A stretch of DNA of 64,000 nucleotides from Thiocapsa rosea (GCF_003634315.1 NZ_RBXL01000001.1:4320501-4384500); one strand, 5' to 3'. Positions 42,885 to 55,148 are shown, counted from the first letter of the stretch. The notes: a model not told the origin generated them from the sequence alone. A program made the numbers and translations.

Positions 42885-45800
42885 ATGTCGGATGCCATCG
42901 AGCTGACGCTCGCCGATATCATGTCGCGGGCGCTGCAGTCCGTTGTACCGGACAGCCCGCTCGGCGATGCCGTCCGGACCATGGCCCGGGAAAGACTCTC
43001 ATGCATCCTCGTGCTCGAGAATGAGCAGCCCGTGGGTATCCTGACCGAGCGTGATCTGCTGCGACTGCTGGATCGGGAGGTCGATCTCGATCGGCCGGTT
43101 GCCGAGGTGATGAGCACCCCGGTGCTCGCCATCCCCATGGAAACCGATTTCGCCTCCGCTTACCTCCAGGCCCTCGATCACCAGGTTCGCCACCTGGTGG
43201 CGGTTGACGCGAGCGGTAAGGCGGTCGGGGTCGCGAGCGAGACCGACTTTCGTCGCTATTTGACGCTGCGTCTGCTCAAGCAGCTCGATGACCTGAGCGC
43301 CGTGATGGATCGCGACCTGCCGCTCATGCTGCCGGATGCGTCCGTCGCGCAGGCGCGCAGGCTCATGCTGCAGTACCGTGCCTCCTACGTGCTCATCGCG
43401 GAGGGACGTCGCCCGCTGGGCATCCTCACCGAGCGCGACATTCCCGATCTCTTGGCAAGGCGGGGCGCACAGGCTCGGGATTTGATCGTGCGCGATGTGA
43501 TGCGATCGCCCGTGCGGATGATCCGCGACGACAGCCCCGTGTCGGATGCCGCTGGTCTGATGCAGCAGGAGGGTCTGCGGCATCTCGCGGTCGTGGATGC
43601 CGACGGAATGGTCTTGGGGATGTTGACGCTGCATAACCTGATGGAGCGGATCGGGTTCAACCTCCTGCACGACGATACCAAGCGCCGAACCGAGCGCTTG
43701 TTGGGGGTGCAAGCCCATACCGAGCAGCGGCTGCGAATGGCCGTCGAGGCATCCGGCATCGGTTTCTGGGAGTTCGACCTGGCCGCGGATCAGCTCTATC
43801 GCGACGAGACGCTGCGCGATCTGCTCGGCCTTCGGGACGTTGCAACCCCGCTCGATCGGTCCGCTTGGCTGGAGTCCGTGCATCCGAACGACCGCGACGC
43901 CGCGATGCATGCCTTCCAGGCGGCCTTCGCACCGGGTGATCCTCCGATCGAATGCGAGTACCGTAGCCGCCACCGCGACGGCCGTTGGGTGTGGCTCCAA
44001 ACGCGCGGGCGCGTGGTAAGCCGAGACGCCGGCGGACGCCCCGTTCTCGCCGTCGGAACCTCAATGGACATCACCACGCTGCGCGAGGCCCAGGATGCGC
44101 TGAGCGAGCGCGAGGAGGTCTATCGCGCCATCTTTGTCCAGGCGAGCGACGGCATCATTCTGGTCGACGCCGAGACAGCCCGTTTCGTCGAGTTCAACGA
44201 TGCCGCCTGCGAGGCGCTCGGCTACAGCCGCGAGGAGTTCGCCCGGCTCGGAATCGCGGATGTCCAGGCCGAGCGCGATCCGGCCGGCGTGTGGAATGGC
44301 CTGCGCACGATCCTCAAAGAAGGCCGGGGCGACTTCGACACCCTGCATCGTCACAAAGACGGCAGCATGCGTCATGTTCGGGTGGGTAATCGTGCGATCG
44401 AGATCGAGGGGCATCCCTATGTTGTCGCGATCGTGACGGACATCACCGAGCGCACCCTCGCCCAAGCGGAGCTGGATCTGCACCGGCATCATTTGCGGGC
44501 GCTCGTCGATGCCAGGACCGCCGAGCTGGATGCCGCCAACCGCGATCTCATGCGCAGCGACCGGCGTCTGAAGGCGCTGTTCGACTTGAGTCAGGCTGCG
44601 CCGACCTTGAGCGAGCCCGAGCTCCTGCAGGCGGGTATCGACACCGCGGTCGCCCTCACCGACAGCCTCGTCGGCTACCTGCATTTCGTGGACGATGACC
44701 AGGAGGCCATTCAACTCTGCACCTGGTCCCGCGGGACGCTTGCCTATTGCACGGCCGAGCACGGGGGGCACTATTCGGTGTCCAAGGCCGGCGTCTGGGC
44801 GGATTCACTGCGCTCCGGGCAAGCGGTCATCCACAACGATTTTCAGGCCGTGCCCGACCGACGCGGTTATCCCGAGGGGCATGCCGTGCTCGCGCGTCAT
44901 CTCGGTGTGCCCGTCAAGGAGGACGGGCGCGTGCGGATGCTCATCGGCGTGGGCAACAAACCGATCGACTACGACGAATCCGACCGCCTGCAGCTTCAGT
45001 TGGTCGGCGACGATCTGTGGCGGATCGTCATGCGTCGGCGTACCGAGCTTGCGCTGGCCGAGGCCAAGGAGAGCGCCGAGTCGGCCAACCGCTCCAAGAG
45101 TGCCTTCCTGGCCAACATGAGTCACGAGATTCGCACCCCGATGAACGCCATCATCGGTCTGGGCCACCTGCTCGAGCGCGAGGTGACCGACCCCAAGCCG
45201 CGCGCTCAGGTCGGGAAGGTCATGGATGCGGCCCGACATCTCCTGTCGATCATCAACGACATCCTCGACCTCTCCAAGATCGAGGCCGGTCAGTTGACGC
45301 TCGAGGAGACCGGCTTCTCGCCCGTTGCGCTGATTCAACACGCCTTCAGTATCCTCGGCGAGCGCGCATCGGCGAAGGAACTGACCCTCGAGCAGTCAGT
45401 GGATCCGCGCATCCCGGTCGTGCTGTACGGCGATGCCCACCGGCTCGGCCAGATCCTGCTGAACTATCTCGGCAACGCGATCAAGTTTTCCGAGCAGGGG
45501 ACGATTCGGGTCAGCGCCATGGCCAGCGGAGACGACGGCCGTCGACTCCTGCTCTGCCTCGAGGTTGCGGACGAGGGCATCGGTCTGACCCCGAGCCAAT
45601 GCGAGCGACTCTTCAAACCCTTCACCCAAGGCGACGATTCCACGACGCGTCGTTACGGCGGCACCGGTCTCGGCCTGGTCATCTGCAAGCGGTTGGCCGA
45701 GCTCATGGGCGGCGAGGTCGGCGTCGAGAGCGCGCCGGGGCAGGGCAGCCGATTTCGGGTCGAGGTGCCGCTGCGCTACGACAAGGGGTCGACTCCGGGG

Positions 45801-46886
45801 GCCGTGAATGATCTGCACCTGCGGCCGTCCGCTGACTTGGAGGAACGTCTGGCGCGACGCTATCGCGGGGTTCGGCTGCTCGTGGTCGAGGACGATCCGC
45901 TCAATGCCGAGGTCGCCTGCGAGCTGTTGTGCCGACTCGGACTGGTTGTGGACATTGCCGAGAATGGACAAGAGGCGGTGGACTTGGCACGCGAGCGTGA
46001 CTATGCGCTGGTGCTGATGGACGTGCAGATGCCGATGATGGATGGCTTGTCAGCGACCCGAAAGATTCGTCGCCTGCCCGGTCGCGAGAATCTGCCGATC
46101 CTGGCCATGACTGCCAACGCCTTCGAGGAAGATCGTCAGGCCTGCCTGGACGCCGGGATGAACGATCACGTCGGCAAACCGGTGCAGCCGGAACGCCTCT
46201 ACAGCGCACTCCTGCGCTGGCTTCCGCCGATGCCGGGGGCGCACGGAGTGGACGGGGAGCCGACCGCAAGCCGCGTCGACGAGGTCGCACTGACCGGCGC
46301 GTTGGCGATGATTCCCGGTCTCGACACTGCTGCGGGTCTGCGTGCCGTCGGCTCCGATCATGCCGGATATCGGCGCGTGCTCGACTTGTTTGCCCGGGCG
46401 CACGGTGACGTCGCGGCGGTGCTGCGCCGACGCTTGGCGGCGGGTGAGCTCCTGGAGGTCGCGCGTCTGGCGCGAACGCTGAAACGACTCTCGACGACGC
46501 TGGGTGCGACAGCCTTGGGTGCCCGCGCGGGCGAGCTTGCGGAGCGTGTCGAGACAGGTGCATCGACGTCGGACTTGGAGACCGGCATTGTCGCCTTGGA
46601 CTCTGTTCTGACTCCGCTTCTCGAGGGCATCCGCTCGGTGTCGAGCCCGGCAGCGAGTGCGACCCCCGATCTGGATTGGTCGCAGGCACCGATCGTCCTG
46701 GCCCGGTTGGAAACGCTCTTGGCCGAAGACAACACGCGCGCCAAAGACCTCGTGCTTGAGTCCGCACCCCTGATCGAGGCGATCTTGGGGACGCATGCCG
46801 CACGGTTCCGGTCCCAGGTCGAGAATTTCGATTTCGAGCAGGCGCTGAACACGCTGCGTCTGGTGATCCACACGCGCGATGGATGA
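42885..46886 (+). CDS. Soluble hybrid sensor kinase: four CBS, two PAS, GAF, HisKA-HATPase, receiver
   Basis: 1333 residues with no membrane helix, so cytoplasmic. Four CBS domains fill about residues 7-260 ([66 protein letters not shown]), suggesting adenosine-ligand sensing. PAS/PAC pairs lie at about 285-400 and 405-525, and a GAF domain at about 570-720. The phosphorylatable His747 is in [19 protein letters not shown]. ATPase boxes follow, including [13 protein letters not shown]. The receiver Asp1046 is in [13 protein letters not shown]. An HPt-like helix bundle comes next, reading [14 protein letters not shown], with Arg1197 where the phosphorylatable His should be. The C-terminal roughly 65 residues match the tail of the next kinase. 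ATG 42885 follows AAGGAG. Confidence 0.92.
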   Translation: MSDAIELTLADIMSRALQSVVPDSPLGDAVRTMARERLSCILVLENEQPVGILTERDLLRLLDREVDLDRPVAEVMSTPVLAIPMETDFASAYLQALDHQVRHLVAVDASGKAVGVASETDFRRYLTLRLLKQLDDLSAVMDRDLPLMLPDASVAQARRLMLQYRASYVLIAEGRRPLGILTERDIPDLLARRGAQARDLIVRDVMRSPVRMIRDDSPVSDAAGLMQQEGLRHLAVVDADGMVLGMLTLHNLMERIGFNLLHDDTKRRTERLLGVQAHTEQRLRMAVEASGIGFWEFDLAADQLYRDETLRDLLGLRDVATPLDRSAWLESVHPNDRDAAMHAFQAAFAPGDPPIECEYRSRHRDGRWVWLQTRGRVVSRDAGGRPVLAVGTSMDITTLREAQDALSEREEVYRAIFVQASDGIILVDAETARFVEFNDAACEALGYSREEFARLGIADVQAERDPAGVWNGLRTILKEGRGDFDTLHRHKDGSMRHVRVGNRAIEIEGHPYVVAIVTDITERTLAQAELDLHRHHLRALVDARTAELDAANRDLMRSDRRLKALFDLSQAAPTLSEPELLQAGIDTAVALTDSLVGYLHFVDDDQEAIQLCTWSRGTLAYCTAEHGGHYSVSKAGVWADSLRSGQAVIHNDFQAVPDRRGYPEGHAVLARHLGVPVKEDGRVRMLIGVGNKPIDYDESDRLQLQLVGDDLWRIVMRRRTELALAEAKESAESANRSKSAFLANMSHEIRTPMNAIIGLGHLLEREVTDPKPRAQVGKVMDAARHLLSIINDILDLSKIEAGQLTLEETGFSPVALIQHAFSILGERASAKELTLEQSVDPRIPVVLYGDAHRLGQILLNYLGNAIKFSEQGTIRVSAMASGDDGRRLLLCLEVADEGIGLTPSQCERLFKPFTQGDDSTTRRYGGTGLGLVICKRLAELMGGEVGVESAPGQGSRFRVEVPLRYDKGSTPGAVNDLHLRPSADLEERLARRYRGVRLLVVEDDPLNAEVACELLCRLGLVVDIAENGQEAVDLARERDYALVLMDVQMPMMDGLSATRKIRRLPGRENLPILAMTANAFEEDRQACLDAGMNDHVGKPVQPERLYSALLRWLPPMPGAHGVDGEPTASRVDEVALTGALAMIPGLDTAAGLRAVGSDHAGYRRVLDLFARAHGDVAAVLRRRLAAGELLEVARLARTLKRLSTTLGATALGARAGELAERVETGASTSDLETGIVALDSVLTPLLEGIRSVSSPAASATPDLDWSQAPIVLARLETLLAEDNTRAKDLVLESAPLIEAILGTHAARFRSQVENFDFEQALNTLRLVIHTRDG

Positions 46887-49800
46887 TCCGAGACACATCC
46901 CGCGCCGCTCGGCGTGGCCGGTGTGGGCGACACTGGTCTCGGGGCTGCTGTGCACTGCGCTGCTCACCCTCGTGGTTCGAGCCGAGGTCGAGGCACTCGC
47001 CAAGTACGAGCTGACCTTCGTGGCGGGGGAGATCGCCGATCGCATTCAGACCCGACTCGCCGCGCATGCGCAGATCCTGCGCAGCGGTGCGGCCCTGTTC
47101 GCTGCCTCCGAGGAGGTCACGCGCGAGGAATGGCAGACCTTTGTTGCCGGTCTGCGGCTCGACGACCAGCTGCCCGGGATCCAGGGTGTCGGATTCTCTC
47201 TCCTGATCACGCCTGAACAGTTGCCGGCGCATGTCGATGCGATACGTCGAGAGGGGTTTCCGGACTACCGTGTCTGGCCCGAGGGCGAGCGCTCGCTCTA
47301 CTCCTCGATCGTCTATCTGGAGCCCTTCAGCGGTCGCAATCTGCGCGCGTTCGGGTATGACATGTTTTCCGAGCCGGTGCGACGGGCCGCGATGGAGGAG
47401 GCACGCGATCGGGACATCGCGGCACTGTCGGGACGGGTCCGTCTGGTCCAGGAGACCGACGAGGACGTCCAGGCCGGCGCGCTCATGTATGTGCCTGTCT
47501 ATCATGACGGGATGCCCGTGGAGACCATCGAGGAGCGTCGGGCGGCACTGAGGGGATGGGTCTACAGCCCCTACCGCATGAACGACCTGATGCGCGGCAT
47601 TCTGGGCGGATGGGAGCAAAGGGATGGCACGCGGATCCGTCTCGCCGTCTACCACGGGGATGCCGTTGCACCCGAAACCTTACTCTACGACAGTCAGCCC
47701 GCGGCATCGATTGCCGAGGCACCGGATGGAGCCGGCGTTGTCCGCATTCCGCTCGATTTCAATGGCCACCGTTGGTTCCTGGTGTTCTCGAGCCAGGCGA
47801 CCGGCGGGCTGTCCGTCGGGGCCCTGAAGTTTTGGTCGACCGCCGTCGTCGGGACCCTGATCAGTCTTCTCCTGGCCGGCCTCGTGCATACGATCGCCAA
47901 GTCGCGTGCGCAGACCGAACGTTTGGTCGTCGAACTCGATGCGCACAGACGCACTGAAGGGTCCCTCGATGTCGCTTTGACCAAGTACAGAACCCTGTTC
48001 GACAGTTTTCCGCTCGGGATCACGGTCGCCGACGAGGACGGTGCGATCGTCGAGGCCAATCCCATCGCCGAGTCCATCCTCGGGATTTCGCGTGAAGAGC
48101 AGCTGCGACGCACGCTCGGAGGCGCCGCGTGGGACCTGCTCCGTCCGAACGGGACCCCTATGCCCTCATCGGAATACCCGAGTGTTTTGGCGTTGCAGAA
48201 CCCAAGAGGATTGCATCGCGCCGACATGGGGATCCGCAAGCCGGATGGCCGGGTCACCTGGCTCAGCGTGGTGGCCACGCATCTGCCCTTGGCCGGTTAC
48301 GGCGTGGTCGTCACCTACGCCGACATCACCGAGCGGGTCCTGGCCCAGCAGGCGCGCGAGACGCTCAGCGCCGCCGCCCGACTGGCGGTGTCTTCGGAGG
48401 CCGCGGCGGATTTCTGCCAAGCCCTCGCCGAGCTGCTGTCTAAGCGCATCGCGTGTCCGGTCGTCGCGATCGAGACCTACGACCGCGCATCCGCGGAGAT
48501 GGTCTTTGTCGGCGCCGTCGGAGTTCCGCGGCCGCCGGACGGGCCATTGCGTGTCCCGGTCGATCAGACCCTATCCGGTTGGGTTGCGACACGCGGCGCG
48601 GCATTGGTGGAGCTCGATGCCGATCGGCGACCCGAGTACGCCATGCCGGCATTGCGGGCACTCGGCGTGGTGAGCTTCGTCTGCATCCCGCTCAAGATCG
48701 GCGAGCGGGTGCTGGGAACCCTCTCGCTCGGCGATGTGCGGCGACGCCCGGAGGCGTCCGAGTGGGTGGGAATGCTGCAGACAGTCGCGGATACCGCGGC
48801 CGACTCCATGATGCGCCTGGACGCCCAGGCCGCCTTGCGCGAGAGCGAGCGCAACTCCCGCACTCTCGTCGACAACCTGTATGCCGGCTTGGTCGTCCAT
48901 GCACCGGATGCACGGATTCTTTACGCCAACCCGATGGCATCGCATCTCCTGGGTCTGACGGTCGAGCAGATGCAGGGACTCGCCGCCGTTGACCCGAGGT
49001 GGCATTTCATTCACGAGGACGGCACCCGGATGTCGGTCGACGCGTATCCGGTCCAGCGTGTCGCCGAGACCGGACAGGCTCTCCAGAGCGTGACACTGGG
49101 GATTGTCAGACCCGATCGCGCGGATCCCGTGTGGGTGCATTGCGAGGCGCATCCACTGCATGACGAGCAGGGTCGGATGCGGAGGATCGTCGTGACCTTC
49201 TTCGATATCTCTCGGCGCAAGGCGGCCGAGACCGAGCTCGAGCAGTATCGCCATCGCCTGGAGGATCTAGTCGCGGAGCGGACCTCGGAGCTCGCCGAGG
49301 CACGCGATGCGGCGGATGCCGCAAACCGGGCCAAGACGCGCTTCCTGGCCAACATGACCCATGAGATTCGCACCCCCATGAACGCCATTCTCGGCCTGAA
49401 TCATCTGCTGCTGAAGGAGGTGACCGCGCCCGTGGCCCGAACCAGGCTGCACAAGCTCGGCGAAGCCGCGTCTCATCTACTGCTCATCATCGACGATATC
49501 CTCGATCTGTCGAAGATCGAGTCCGGTCGACTGGTCTTGGAGGAGACGCCGTTCTCGCCGGCGACGGCGATCGAGCGGGTTGTCGGCCTGCTCGGCGAGC
49601 GTGCGTCCGAGAAGGATCTTCGGCTTCTGACGACGATCGATCCGCGCCTGCCGGCACGGGTGATCGGGGATCCCCTGCGTCTGGAGCAGGTCCTGGTCAA
49701 CTTTCTCGCCAATGCGATCAAGTTCTCCGAGCAAGGCGAGATCCAGGTGCGGGGGATTCTGGCCGAGGAGAGCGCGGACAGCATTCTCTTCCGTCTGGAG

Positions 49801-50757
49801 GTCGAGGACCAAGGGATGGGTTTGACGCCGGATCAGCAGGGGCGTCTGTTCCAGCCCTTCACCCAAGCCGACGACTCGACCACACGTCGCCATGGCGGGA
49901 CCGGACTCGGCCTCGCGATCGTCAAGCGACTGGCGACACTCATGGGCGGCGCGGTCGGTGTGACGAGCACCGCAGGGCAAGGCAGTCTCTTCTGGATGAC
50001 CGCGCGTCTGCGCCGGGACGACCGGGCGGCGCTGCCGACGTCCGGCATGGCGTTGTTGTCGACAACGACGCCTGTTGCCATCCCGGAACAGCTTATCGCT
50101 CGGCGTCATTCCGGCACGCCGATCCTCTTGGTCGAGGACGACCCGATCAATCGAGACGTCGCCCTGGATCTGCTCGGGGAGACGGGACTCTGCGTGGATG
50201 TGGCCGAGGATGGTTCAGCCGCCGTCGAGCGGGTGCGCGAGCGCGATTATGCCTTGGTCATCATGGATGTTCAGATGCCGCGGATGGACGGATTGGCGGC
50301 AACCCGCGCCATACGCGCGCTCCCCGGCCGGGCGGATCTGCCGATCCTGGCCATCTCGGCGGGAACCTTCGAGGACGATCGTGCACGTTGCCTGGATGCC
50401 GGTATGAACGACTTCATCGGCAAGCCCGTCGAGCCGGCGCGCTTGTACGCCGCCCTGCTGCACTGGTTGCCCGCCGTGCCCCCGGAGCCCTCGGTCGCGG
50501 ACAGCGGCGCGACGGCCGAGCCGGCGGAGGTCGATGGCGCGACCTCGAACGCGGATCCGGCCATCGCGCAGGTCCTCCTGGCCCACTTGGAGTTCCTGCT
50601 CTCCGAAGGCGATCCGCGGGCCTTGCAGGTCTGGGCCGAGCTCGGGACCCTGGTCGCGCCCATCCTCGGGGAGGATGCCCGAACGGTCCGCGAGGATATC
50701 GCGCGCGGGTCTTACGCCCGGGCCTTGGAGACCTTGCGTCGCGCCCTTCGGGAGTGA
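46879..50757 (+). CDS. Membrane hybrid sensor kinase: CHASE, PAS, GAF, PAS, HisKA-HATPase, receiver
   Basis: 1292 residues, ATG 46879 overlapping the previous stop by eight bases (translational coupling). A membrane helix at about 13-34, a periplasmic CHASE domain (about 70-290, [20 protein letters not shown] and [20 protein letters not shown]) and a second helix near 317-337 place its sensor outside the cytoplasm. PAS, GAF and PAS domains follow, then HisKA with His828 in [19 protein letters not shown], ATPase boxes with [13 protein letters not shown], and a receiver with Asp1130 in [13 protein letters not shown]. The C-terminal roughly 65-residue helical tail is homologous to that of the preceding kinase. 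No HPt is seen. It probably signals, with its partner, to the HD-GYP regulator upstream. Confidence 0.92.
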   Translation: MDDPRHIPRRSAWPVWATLVSGLLCTALLTLVVRAEVEALAKYELTFVAGEIADRIQTRLAAHAQILRSGAALFAASEEVTREEWQTFVAGLRLDDQLPGIQGVGFSLLITPEQLPAHVDAIRREGFPDYRVWPEGERSLYSSIVYLEPFSGRNLRAFGYDMFSEPVRRAAMEEARDRDIAALSGRVRLVQETDEDVQAGALMYVPVYHDGMPVETIEERRAALRGWVYSPYRMNDLMRGILGGWEQRDGTRIRLAVYHGDAVAPETLLYDSQPAASIAEAPDGAGVVRIPLDFNGHRWFLVFSSQATGGLSVGALKFWSTAVVGTLISLLLAGLVHTIAKSRAQTERLVVELDAHRRTEGSLDVALTKYRTLFDSFPLGITVADEDGAIVEANPIAESILGISREEQLRRTLGGAAWDLLRPNGTPMPSSEYPSVLALQNPRGLHRADMGIRKPDGRVTWLSVVATHLPLAGYGVVVTYADITERVLAQQARETLSAAARLAVSSEAAADFCQALAELLSKRIACPVVAIETYDRASAEMVFVGAVGVPRPPDGPLRVPVDQTLSGWVATRGAALVELDADRRPEYAMPALRALGVVSFVCIPLKIGERVLGTLSLGDVRRRPEASEWVGMLQTVADTAADSMMRLDAQAALRESERNSRTLVDNLYAGLVVHAPDARILYANPMASHLLGLTVEQMQGLAAVDPRWHFIHEDGTRMSVDAYPVQRVAETGQALQSVTLGIVRPDRADPVWVHCEAHPLHDEQGRMRRIVVTFFDISRRKAAETELEQYRHRLEDLVAERTSELAEARDAADAANRAKTRFLANMTHEIRTPMNAILGLNHLLLKEVTAPVARTRLHKLGEAASHLLLIIDDILDLSKIESGRLVLEETPFSPATAIERVVGLLGERASEKDLRLLTTIDPRLPARVIGDPLRLEQVLVNFLANAIKFSEQGEIQVRGILAEESADSILFRLEVEDQGMGLTPDQQGRLFQPFTQADDSTTRRHGGTGLGLAIVKRLATLMGGAVGVTSTAGQGSLFWMTARLRRDDRAALPTSGMALLSTTTPVAIPEQLIARRHSGTPILLVEDDPINRDVALDLLGETGLCVDVAEDGSAAVERVRERDYALVIMDVQMPRMDGLAATRAIRALPGRADLPILAISAGTFEDDRARCLDAGMNDFIGKPVEPARLYAALLHWLPAVPPEPSVADSGATAEPAEVDGATSNADPAIAQVLLAHLEFLLSEGDPRALQVWAELGTLVAPILGEDARTVREDIARGSYARALETLRRALRE

Positions 50758-50819
50758 GTCGCGGTGGCTGTGCTCCGGCGATTCGCGCCGGGCGGACGCA
50801 GGAATCCGGATTGTGATCT

Positions 50820-50904
50820 TAAACCGCGCCGACTCCAACGGTTGTCAAGTCTGCCGGGGCCGATCACATCCGAACACATCGCATACCGCGCCGGGCGCGC
50901 TTTA
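50820..50904. repeat. TAAACCGCG element, subfamily A, copy A5
   Basis: 85 bp, TAAACCGCGCCGACTCC to GGGCGCGCTTTA, minus-strand orientation, core matching A1 (GTTGTCAAGTCTGCCGGGGC). Its right end supplies the minus-strand stop codon of the RND pump gene. Confidence 0.9.
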
Positions 50905-53900
50905 AGCCGTATCGATCTCGGGACGGACGACGCCGATGGTCCGATGCTGATCCGGCGAGAGCAGCATGTAGAAGGCCGGCACCACGAAGAGGGTGAAGAG
51001 CGTGCCGATGCCCAGTCCGGTGACGATCACCAACCCGATGTCGAAGCGGCTGACCGCACCTGGACCGCTCGCGGTGAGGAGCGGGATCATGGCGACCAGC
51101 ATGGCGACCGTGGTCATCAGGATCGGGCGAAGCCGGATCGCCGAGGCTTGCTCCACCGCATCGCGTTTTGAGAGTCCCTCGCGCTCGCGCAACTGGTTGG
51201 AGAACTCGACGATCAGGATGCCGTTCTTGGCGATCAGACCGATGAGTGTGATGAGCCCGACCTGGGTGTAGATGTTGACGCTCGCGAAGCCGAGAAAGAG
51301 AAAGGCGAGGGCGCCTGCGATGGTGAGCGGCACCGACATGAGGATGACGAAGGGGTCGCGCCAGCTCTCGAACTGGGCCGCCAGTACCAGATAGATGATC
51401 AGGAGCGAGAGGAAGAAGGTGACCTCGAGTGCCGCGCCCTCGGTCTTGAACTGACGCGACTCGCCCTTGTAGTCCCAGCGCACGCCGCGCGGGAAGAGTG
51501 CGGATGCCTCTTGCTCCAGATAGGCGAGTGCGGCGCCCAAGGGCACGCCGGGTGTCATGACGCCGGAGAGCGTGATGGCGTTGAGCTGCTGGAACTGGAC
51601 GCGCTTGGAGGGCTCGACCTCGTCGCGGATCTCGACCAGGGCGGACAGCGGGATGAGGTCGCCCGCGGCGTTGCGGACATAAAAATCCTGCAACTCTCCG
51701 ATATCGTTTCGGAAACGTTGCGCAACCTGAGGAATCACTTGATAGCTGCGGCCTTCCAGACTGAACCAGTTCACATAGTCTTCGTTGAGCATCACCGAGA
51801 GGCTGCGGCCGAGATCGGCCATGCTGATCCCCAGATCACCTGCGAGGTCGCGATCGATCTCCAAGACGTTGCGCGGCCGCTCGTATTTGATGTCCTTGCT
51901 CAGGAACATGAAATTGCCGCTGGCCATTGCCTTGCCGAGCAGTTGATCCGCGAGGCCGTCGAGCTCGGCGACTGGGCGGTCCGAGAGGACGACGAACTCG
52001 ACCGGAATGCCGTTGCCCGGTGTGGGTAGGCTCGGCCGCGGGAAGACAACGGTCTGCATGCCGGTGATCTCGCCGAGCATGCCTTGGAGCTGCGGCTGGA
52101 TCTCCATCTGACCGCGCTCGCGCTCCGAGGGCGGCGACATCTTGAAGCCGCCGAAGGTCATGCTTTGGTCGCCGCCCATGCCGGCGATGATGAAGCTCTC
52201 CTTATATTCGGGAAAGGATTCGAAGATCGGCAGCATCTCGTCGATATAACGCAGGTTGAGATCGACGGTCGCGGTCTGGGGCGTGGTGCCCATAAAAAAG
52301 AGGATGCTCTGATCCTCGGTCGGGGCCAGCTCCTTTTTGGTCATGCTGTACATGCCGTAGATGGCGCCCAGGATGACGACGGCGACCAAGAGGGTGACGC
52401 CCGGATACTCGAGCCAACCATGCAGCAGGCGCCGATAACCCTGTGCAAGATTCGTAAAAGCATGCTCCACACCTTGCTCGAAACGGCCTTGCTCGCTGCC
52501 CGCGCGCAGGACGCGCCCGGCGAGCATCGGGGAGAGCGTGAGGGCCACCACGCCCGAGACCACCACGGCGCCGGCGAGTGTAAAGGCGAACTCGGTGAAG
52601 AGTGATCCGACCAGCCCGCCCATGAAGCCGATGGGCGCGTAGACGGCAACCAGCGTCGTGGTCATTGCGATGATGGGCATGGCCAGCTCGCGCGCGCCGT
52701 CGATCGCTGCCTGGGTTCCGCTCTTGCCCATCTCGATGTGTCGGTGCACGTTCTCGACCACGATGATGGCGTCGTCGACGACAAGCCCGATGGCCAGAAC
52801 CATTGCGAGCAATGTCAGGAGGTTGATCGAGAAACCAAGGAGCAACATGAGGAAGCCTGCCCCGACGATCGAGAGCGGCACCGCGACCGAGGGGACCAGT
52901 GCGGCACGGAACGAGCCGAGCGACAGAAAGATGACGAGCAGCACGATCAGCACCGCCTCGGCGAGCGTCTTGAAGACCTCCGTGATGGATTCCTCGATGA
53001 ACTCGCTGGCGTCGTAGGGCACGAACGCCTTCAGCCCTTCCGGGAACTGGGTCTCGAGCTCGGGCATGAGGTCGCGCACCCGTGCGGCGACGTCGAGCGG
53101 ATTGGAGCCGGGCGCGGGCTCGATGCCGATGAAGATGGCCGGGATACCCTTGTAAAGCGTGGCCGAATCATAGGTCTTGGCACCCATCTCGACCTCGGCG
53201 ATGTCGTCGAGACGGATCAGGGTGTCGTCTTGGGTGCGCACGACCAGGCGTTGGAAATCCTCCACGCGGCTCACGTCCGTGGTCGCCGACAGATCGATCT
53301 GGACCTGGTTGCCGCGCAGCCGCCCGATGCCGGCGAGATAGTTGTTCTCGGCGAGCACACGGGCGACCTCGTCGCCGCTGACACCCAGCGAGGCCATACG
53401 CGCGGGGTCGAGCCAGATCCGCATCGCAAAGGTCTGGTCGCCGAAGATCTCGGCTTTGGCTATGCCTTCAAGGGCTTGGAGCTGAGGCTGCACGACCCGG
53501 ATGAGGTAGTCGGTGATCTGCGGCAGCGTCATCTCCTCGCTGTAGAAGGCGAGGTACATGAGTGCCGTGGAGTCGCCGGTCGTGGAGTCGATGACCGGGT
53601 TCTGCGCGGCCTCGGGCAGCACGTTGAGACGGCTGGCGACCTTCGCCTGGATCTCGGCGACGGCCGCGTTGGGGTCATAGTTGAGGCGCATGTTCGCCTC
53701 GATGACTGACACGCCGGCCGTGCTGGTGCCGACCAGATACTCGATCCCGTTGGCCTCGGCCACCGCCTGCTGCAGCGGCGTGGTGATGAAACCCTGCACC
53801 AGTTCGCTGCTGGCGCCGGGGTAGGCCGTGGTGATGGTGACGACGGTGTTTTGGGTCGCCGGGTACTGGCGGATCTCCAGGTCGAGGAAGGCGCGAATGC

Positions 53901-53973
53901 CGAGGATGAAGATCAGCAAGCTGACGACGGTGGCCAGGACCGGACGGTGGACGAAGATGTCGGTGAATGTCAT
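50902..53973 (-). CDS. RND multidrug efflux permease (HAE1, AcrB/MexF-like)
   Basis: 1023 residues; the proton-driven inner-membrane pump of a tripartite efflux system. N-terminus FTDIFVHRPVLATVVSLLIF and the two-fold repeat of six-helix bundles with large periplasmic loops are typical. The proton-relay aspartates are in VLAIGLVVDDAIIVVENV. The GGFKMSPPSERERGQMEIQP and LAAQFESWRDPFVILMSVPL blocks identify the HAE1 subgroup. The start overlaps the adaptor gene by four bases. No outer-membrane TolC-type gene is next to it, so it must borrow one. The stop TAA (50904-50902) comes from repeat A5. Confidence 0.95.
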   Translation of the reverse strand: MTFTDIFVHRPVLATVVSLLIFILGIRAFLDLEIRQYPATQNTVVTITTAYPGASSELVQGFITTPLQQAVAEANGIEYLVGTSTAGVSVIEANMRLNYDPNAAVAEIQAKVASRLNVLPEAAQNPVIDSTTGDSTALMYLAFYSEEMTLPQITDYLIRVVQPQLQALEGIAKAEIFGDQTFAMRIWLDPARMASLGVSGDEVARVLAENNYLAGIGRLRGNQVQIDLSATTDVSRVEDFQRLVVRTQDDTLIRLDDIAEVEMGAKTYDSATLYKGIPAIFIGIEPAPGSNPLDVAARVRDLMPELETQFPEGLKAFVPYDASEFIEESITEVFKTLAEAVLIVLLVIFLSLGSFRAALVPSVAVPLSIVGAGFLMLLLGFSINLLTLLAMVLAIGLVVDDAIIVVENVHRHIEMGKSGTQAAIDGARELAMPIIAMTTTLVAVYAPIGFMGGLVGSLFTEFAFTLAGAVVVSGVVALTLSPMLAGRVLRAGSEQGRFEQGVEHAFTNLAQGYRRLLHGWLEYPGVTLLVAVVILGAIYGMYSMTKKELAPTEDQSILFFMGTTPQTATVDLNLRYIDEMLPIFESFPEYKESFIIAGMGGDQSMTFGGFKMSPPSERERGQMEIQPQLQGMLGEITGMQTVVFPRPSLPTPGNGIPVEFVVLSDRPVAELDGLADQLLGKAMASGNFMFLSKDIKYERPRNVLEIDRDLAGDLGISMADLGRSLSVMLNEDYVNWFSLEGRSYQVIPQVAQRFRNDIGELQDFYVRNAAGDLIPLSALVEIRDEVEPSKRVQFQQLNAITLSGVMTPGVPLGAALAYLEQEASALFPRGVRWDYKGESRQFKTEGAALEVTFFLSLLIIYLVLAAQFESWRDPFVILMSVPLTIAGALAFLFLGFASVNIYTQVGLITLIGLIAKNGILIVEFSNQLREREGLSKRDAVEQASAIRLRPILMTTVAMLVAMIPLLTASGPGAVSRFDIGLVIVTGLGIGTLFTLFVVPAFYMLLSPDQHRTIGVVRPEIDTA

Positions 53974-55148
53974 GTCGCCGTGGCCTCGGGATCCCGTTCG
54001 GCTGTGGGCTCGGATTGGGGCGCGGATTCGGATTCAGGCGTGGGCTCGGGCTCGGATGTGCCGGCCGCGGGCGCCTCGTCCCCTGCATCGACGATTCGGA
54101 CCTCTTGCCCGTTGCTGAGCTTCACTTGGCCGGACAAGACGACGCGGTCGCCCTCCGCAAGTCCATCCAGGACTGCGATCTCATCCCCGCGCACCGCGCC
54201 GGTGCGCACTTGGCGGCGCTCGACGAGCGTCTTGCCGTCCTCCTCGCGGATGACGAAGACCGCGTCGCCGTAGGTGTTGAAGGCGATGGCTTCACGCGGG
54301 ATGGTCAGCACGGCGTCCTCGCGCGGCAAGAGGGTCGCGACCCGCGCAAACATGCCGGGGCGGAGCACCAGGTCCGGATTGCTCAGGCCCGCACGGACAC
54401 GGACGTTGCGCGTGCCCTGGTCGATCCCGGGGCTGATGACCTGGATGACCCCGTCGAAGATCCGGTCCGGATGCGCGGAGACGCGCACCTGCACCTGTTG
54501 ACCGACCTGCAGGAGCCCCAAGTGCCGCTCGGGTAGAGCGTAGTCGAGATAAATCGGATCCAGGGTCTGAAGCGGCACGATCGATGAGCCTTCGGCGAGG
54601 AACTGCCCGAGGTCGATCCGACGGATGCCGAGTTGTCCGTCGAACGGCGCGCGGATGGTCTTCTTCTCGATCGTCGCCTGTTTGGCTTTGACCTGCGCGC
54701 GGGCCTGATCGAGCTGCGCGCTGAGCTCGTCGAAGTCGCCTTGAGCGACGGCACGGTCCTTGAGCAGCGAGCGGTTGCGGTCGACCTTGATCTGCGCGAG
54801 GCGCTCCGCCGCCTGCAGTCCCTCCAAGTCGGCGCGATCGACGTCATCGGCCAGCCGGACCAGGATGTCGCCTTTTTTGACCATCGCGCCCGATTCGAGC
54901 TCGATCGCCGTCACCTGCCCGGCGACCTCGTTGTTCACCTCTACGCCCTGGAACGCCTGCAGGGTGCCGACCGCCTCCAGGGTTGGCTCCCACGCCGTCG
55001 CCTCGACCGTCACGGCGGTCACCGTCGGTGCCGGCATGGGTTGCGAGAACATGGCCATCTCAGACTGGATCTGACTGTATTTGACATAGGCGAGGGCGCC
55101 GATCACTGCGGCCAGCACCATCAACACAAGCAGGATTCGAACGAACAT
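53970..55148 (-). CDS. RND efflux periplasmic adaptor (membrane-fusion protein)
   Basis: 392 residues. N-terminal hydrophobic anchor (ILLVLMVLAAVIGALAYV), lipoyl-like halves (GTLQAFQGVEVNNEVAGQV and IRAPFDGQLGIRRIDLGQFL), a coiled-coil hairpin between them (AAERLAQIKVDRNRSLLKD), a beta-barrel domain and an acidic, Pro/Glu-rich C-terminal tail. It links the RND pump to an outer-membrane channel. The last four bases overlap the pump's start codon (ATGA). A TAAACCGCG element lies 17 bases upstream of the ATG and may carry or disrupt the promoter. Confidence 0.94.
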   Translation of the reverse strand: MFVRILLVLMVLAAVIGALAYVKYSQIQSEMAMFSQPMPAPTVTAVTVEATAWEPTLEAVGTLQAFQGVEVNNEVAGQVTAIELESGAMVKKGDILVRLADDVDRADLEGLQAAERLAQIKVDRNRSLLKDRAVAQGDFDELSAQLDQARAQVKAKQATIEKKTIRAPFDGQLGIRRIDLGQFLAEGSSIVPLQTLDPIYLDYALPERHLGLLQVGQQVQVRVSAHPDRIFDGVIQVISPGIDQGTRNVRVRAGLSNPDLVLRPGMFARVATLLPREDAVLTIPREAIAFNTYGDAVFVIREEDGKTLVERRQVRTGAVRGDEIAVLDGLAEGDRVVLSGQVKLSNGQEVRIVDAGDEAPAAGTSEPEPTPESESAPQSEPTAERDPEATAT

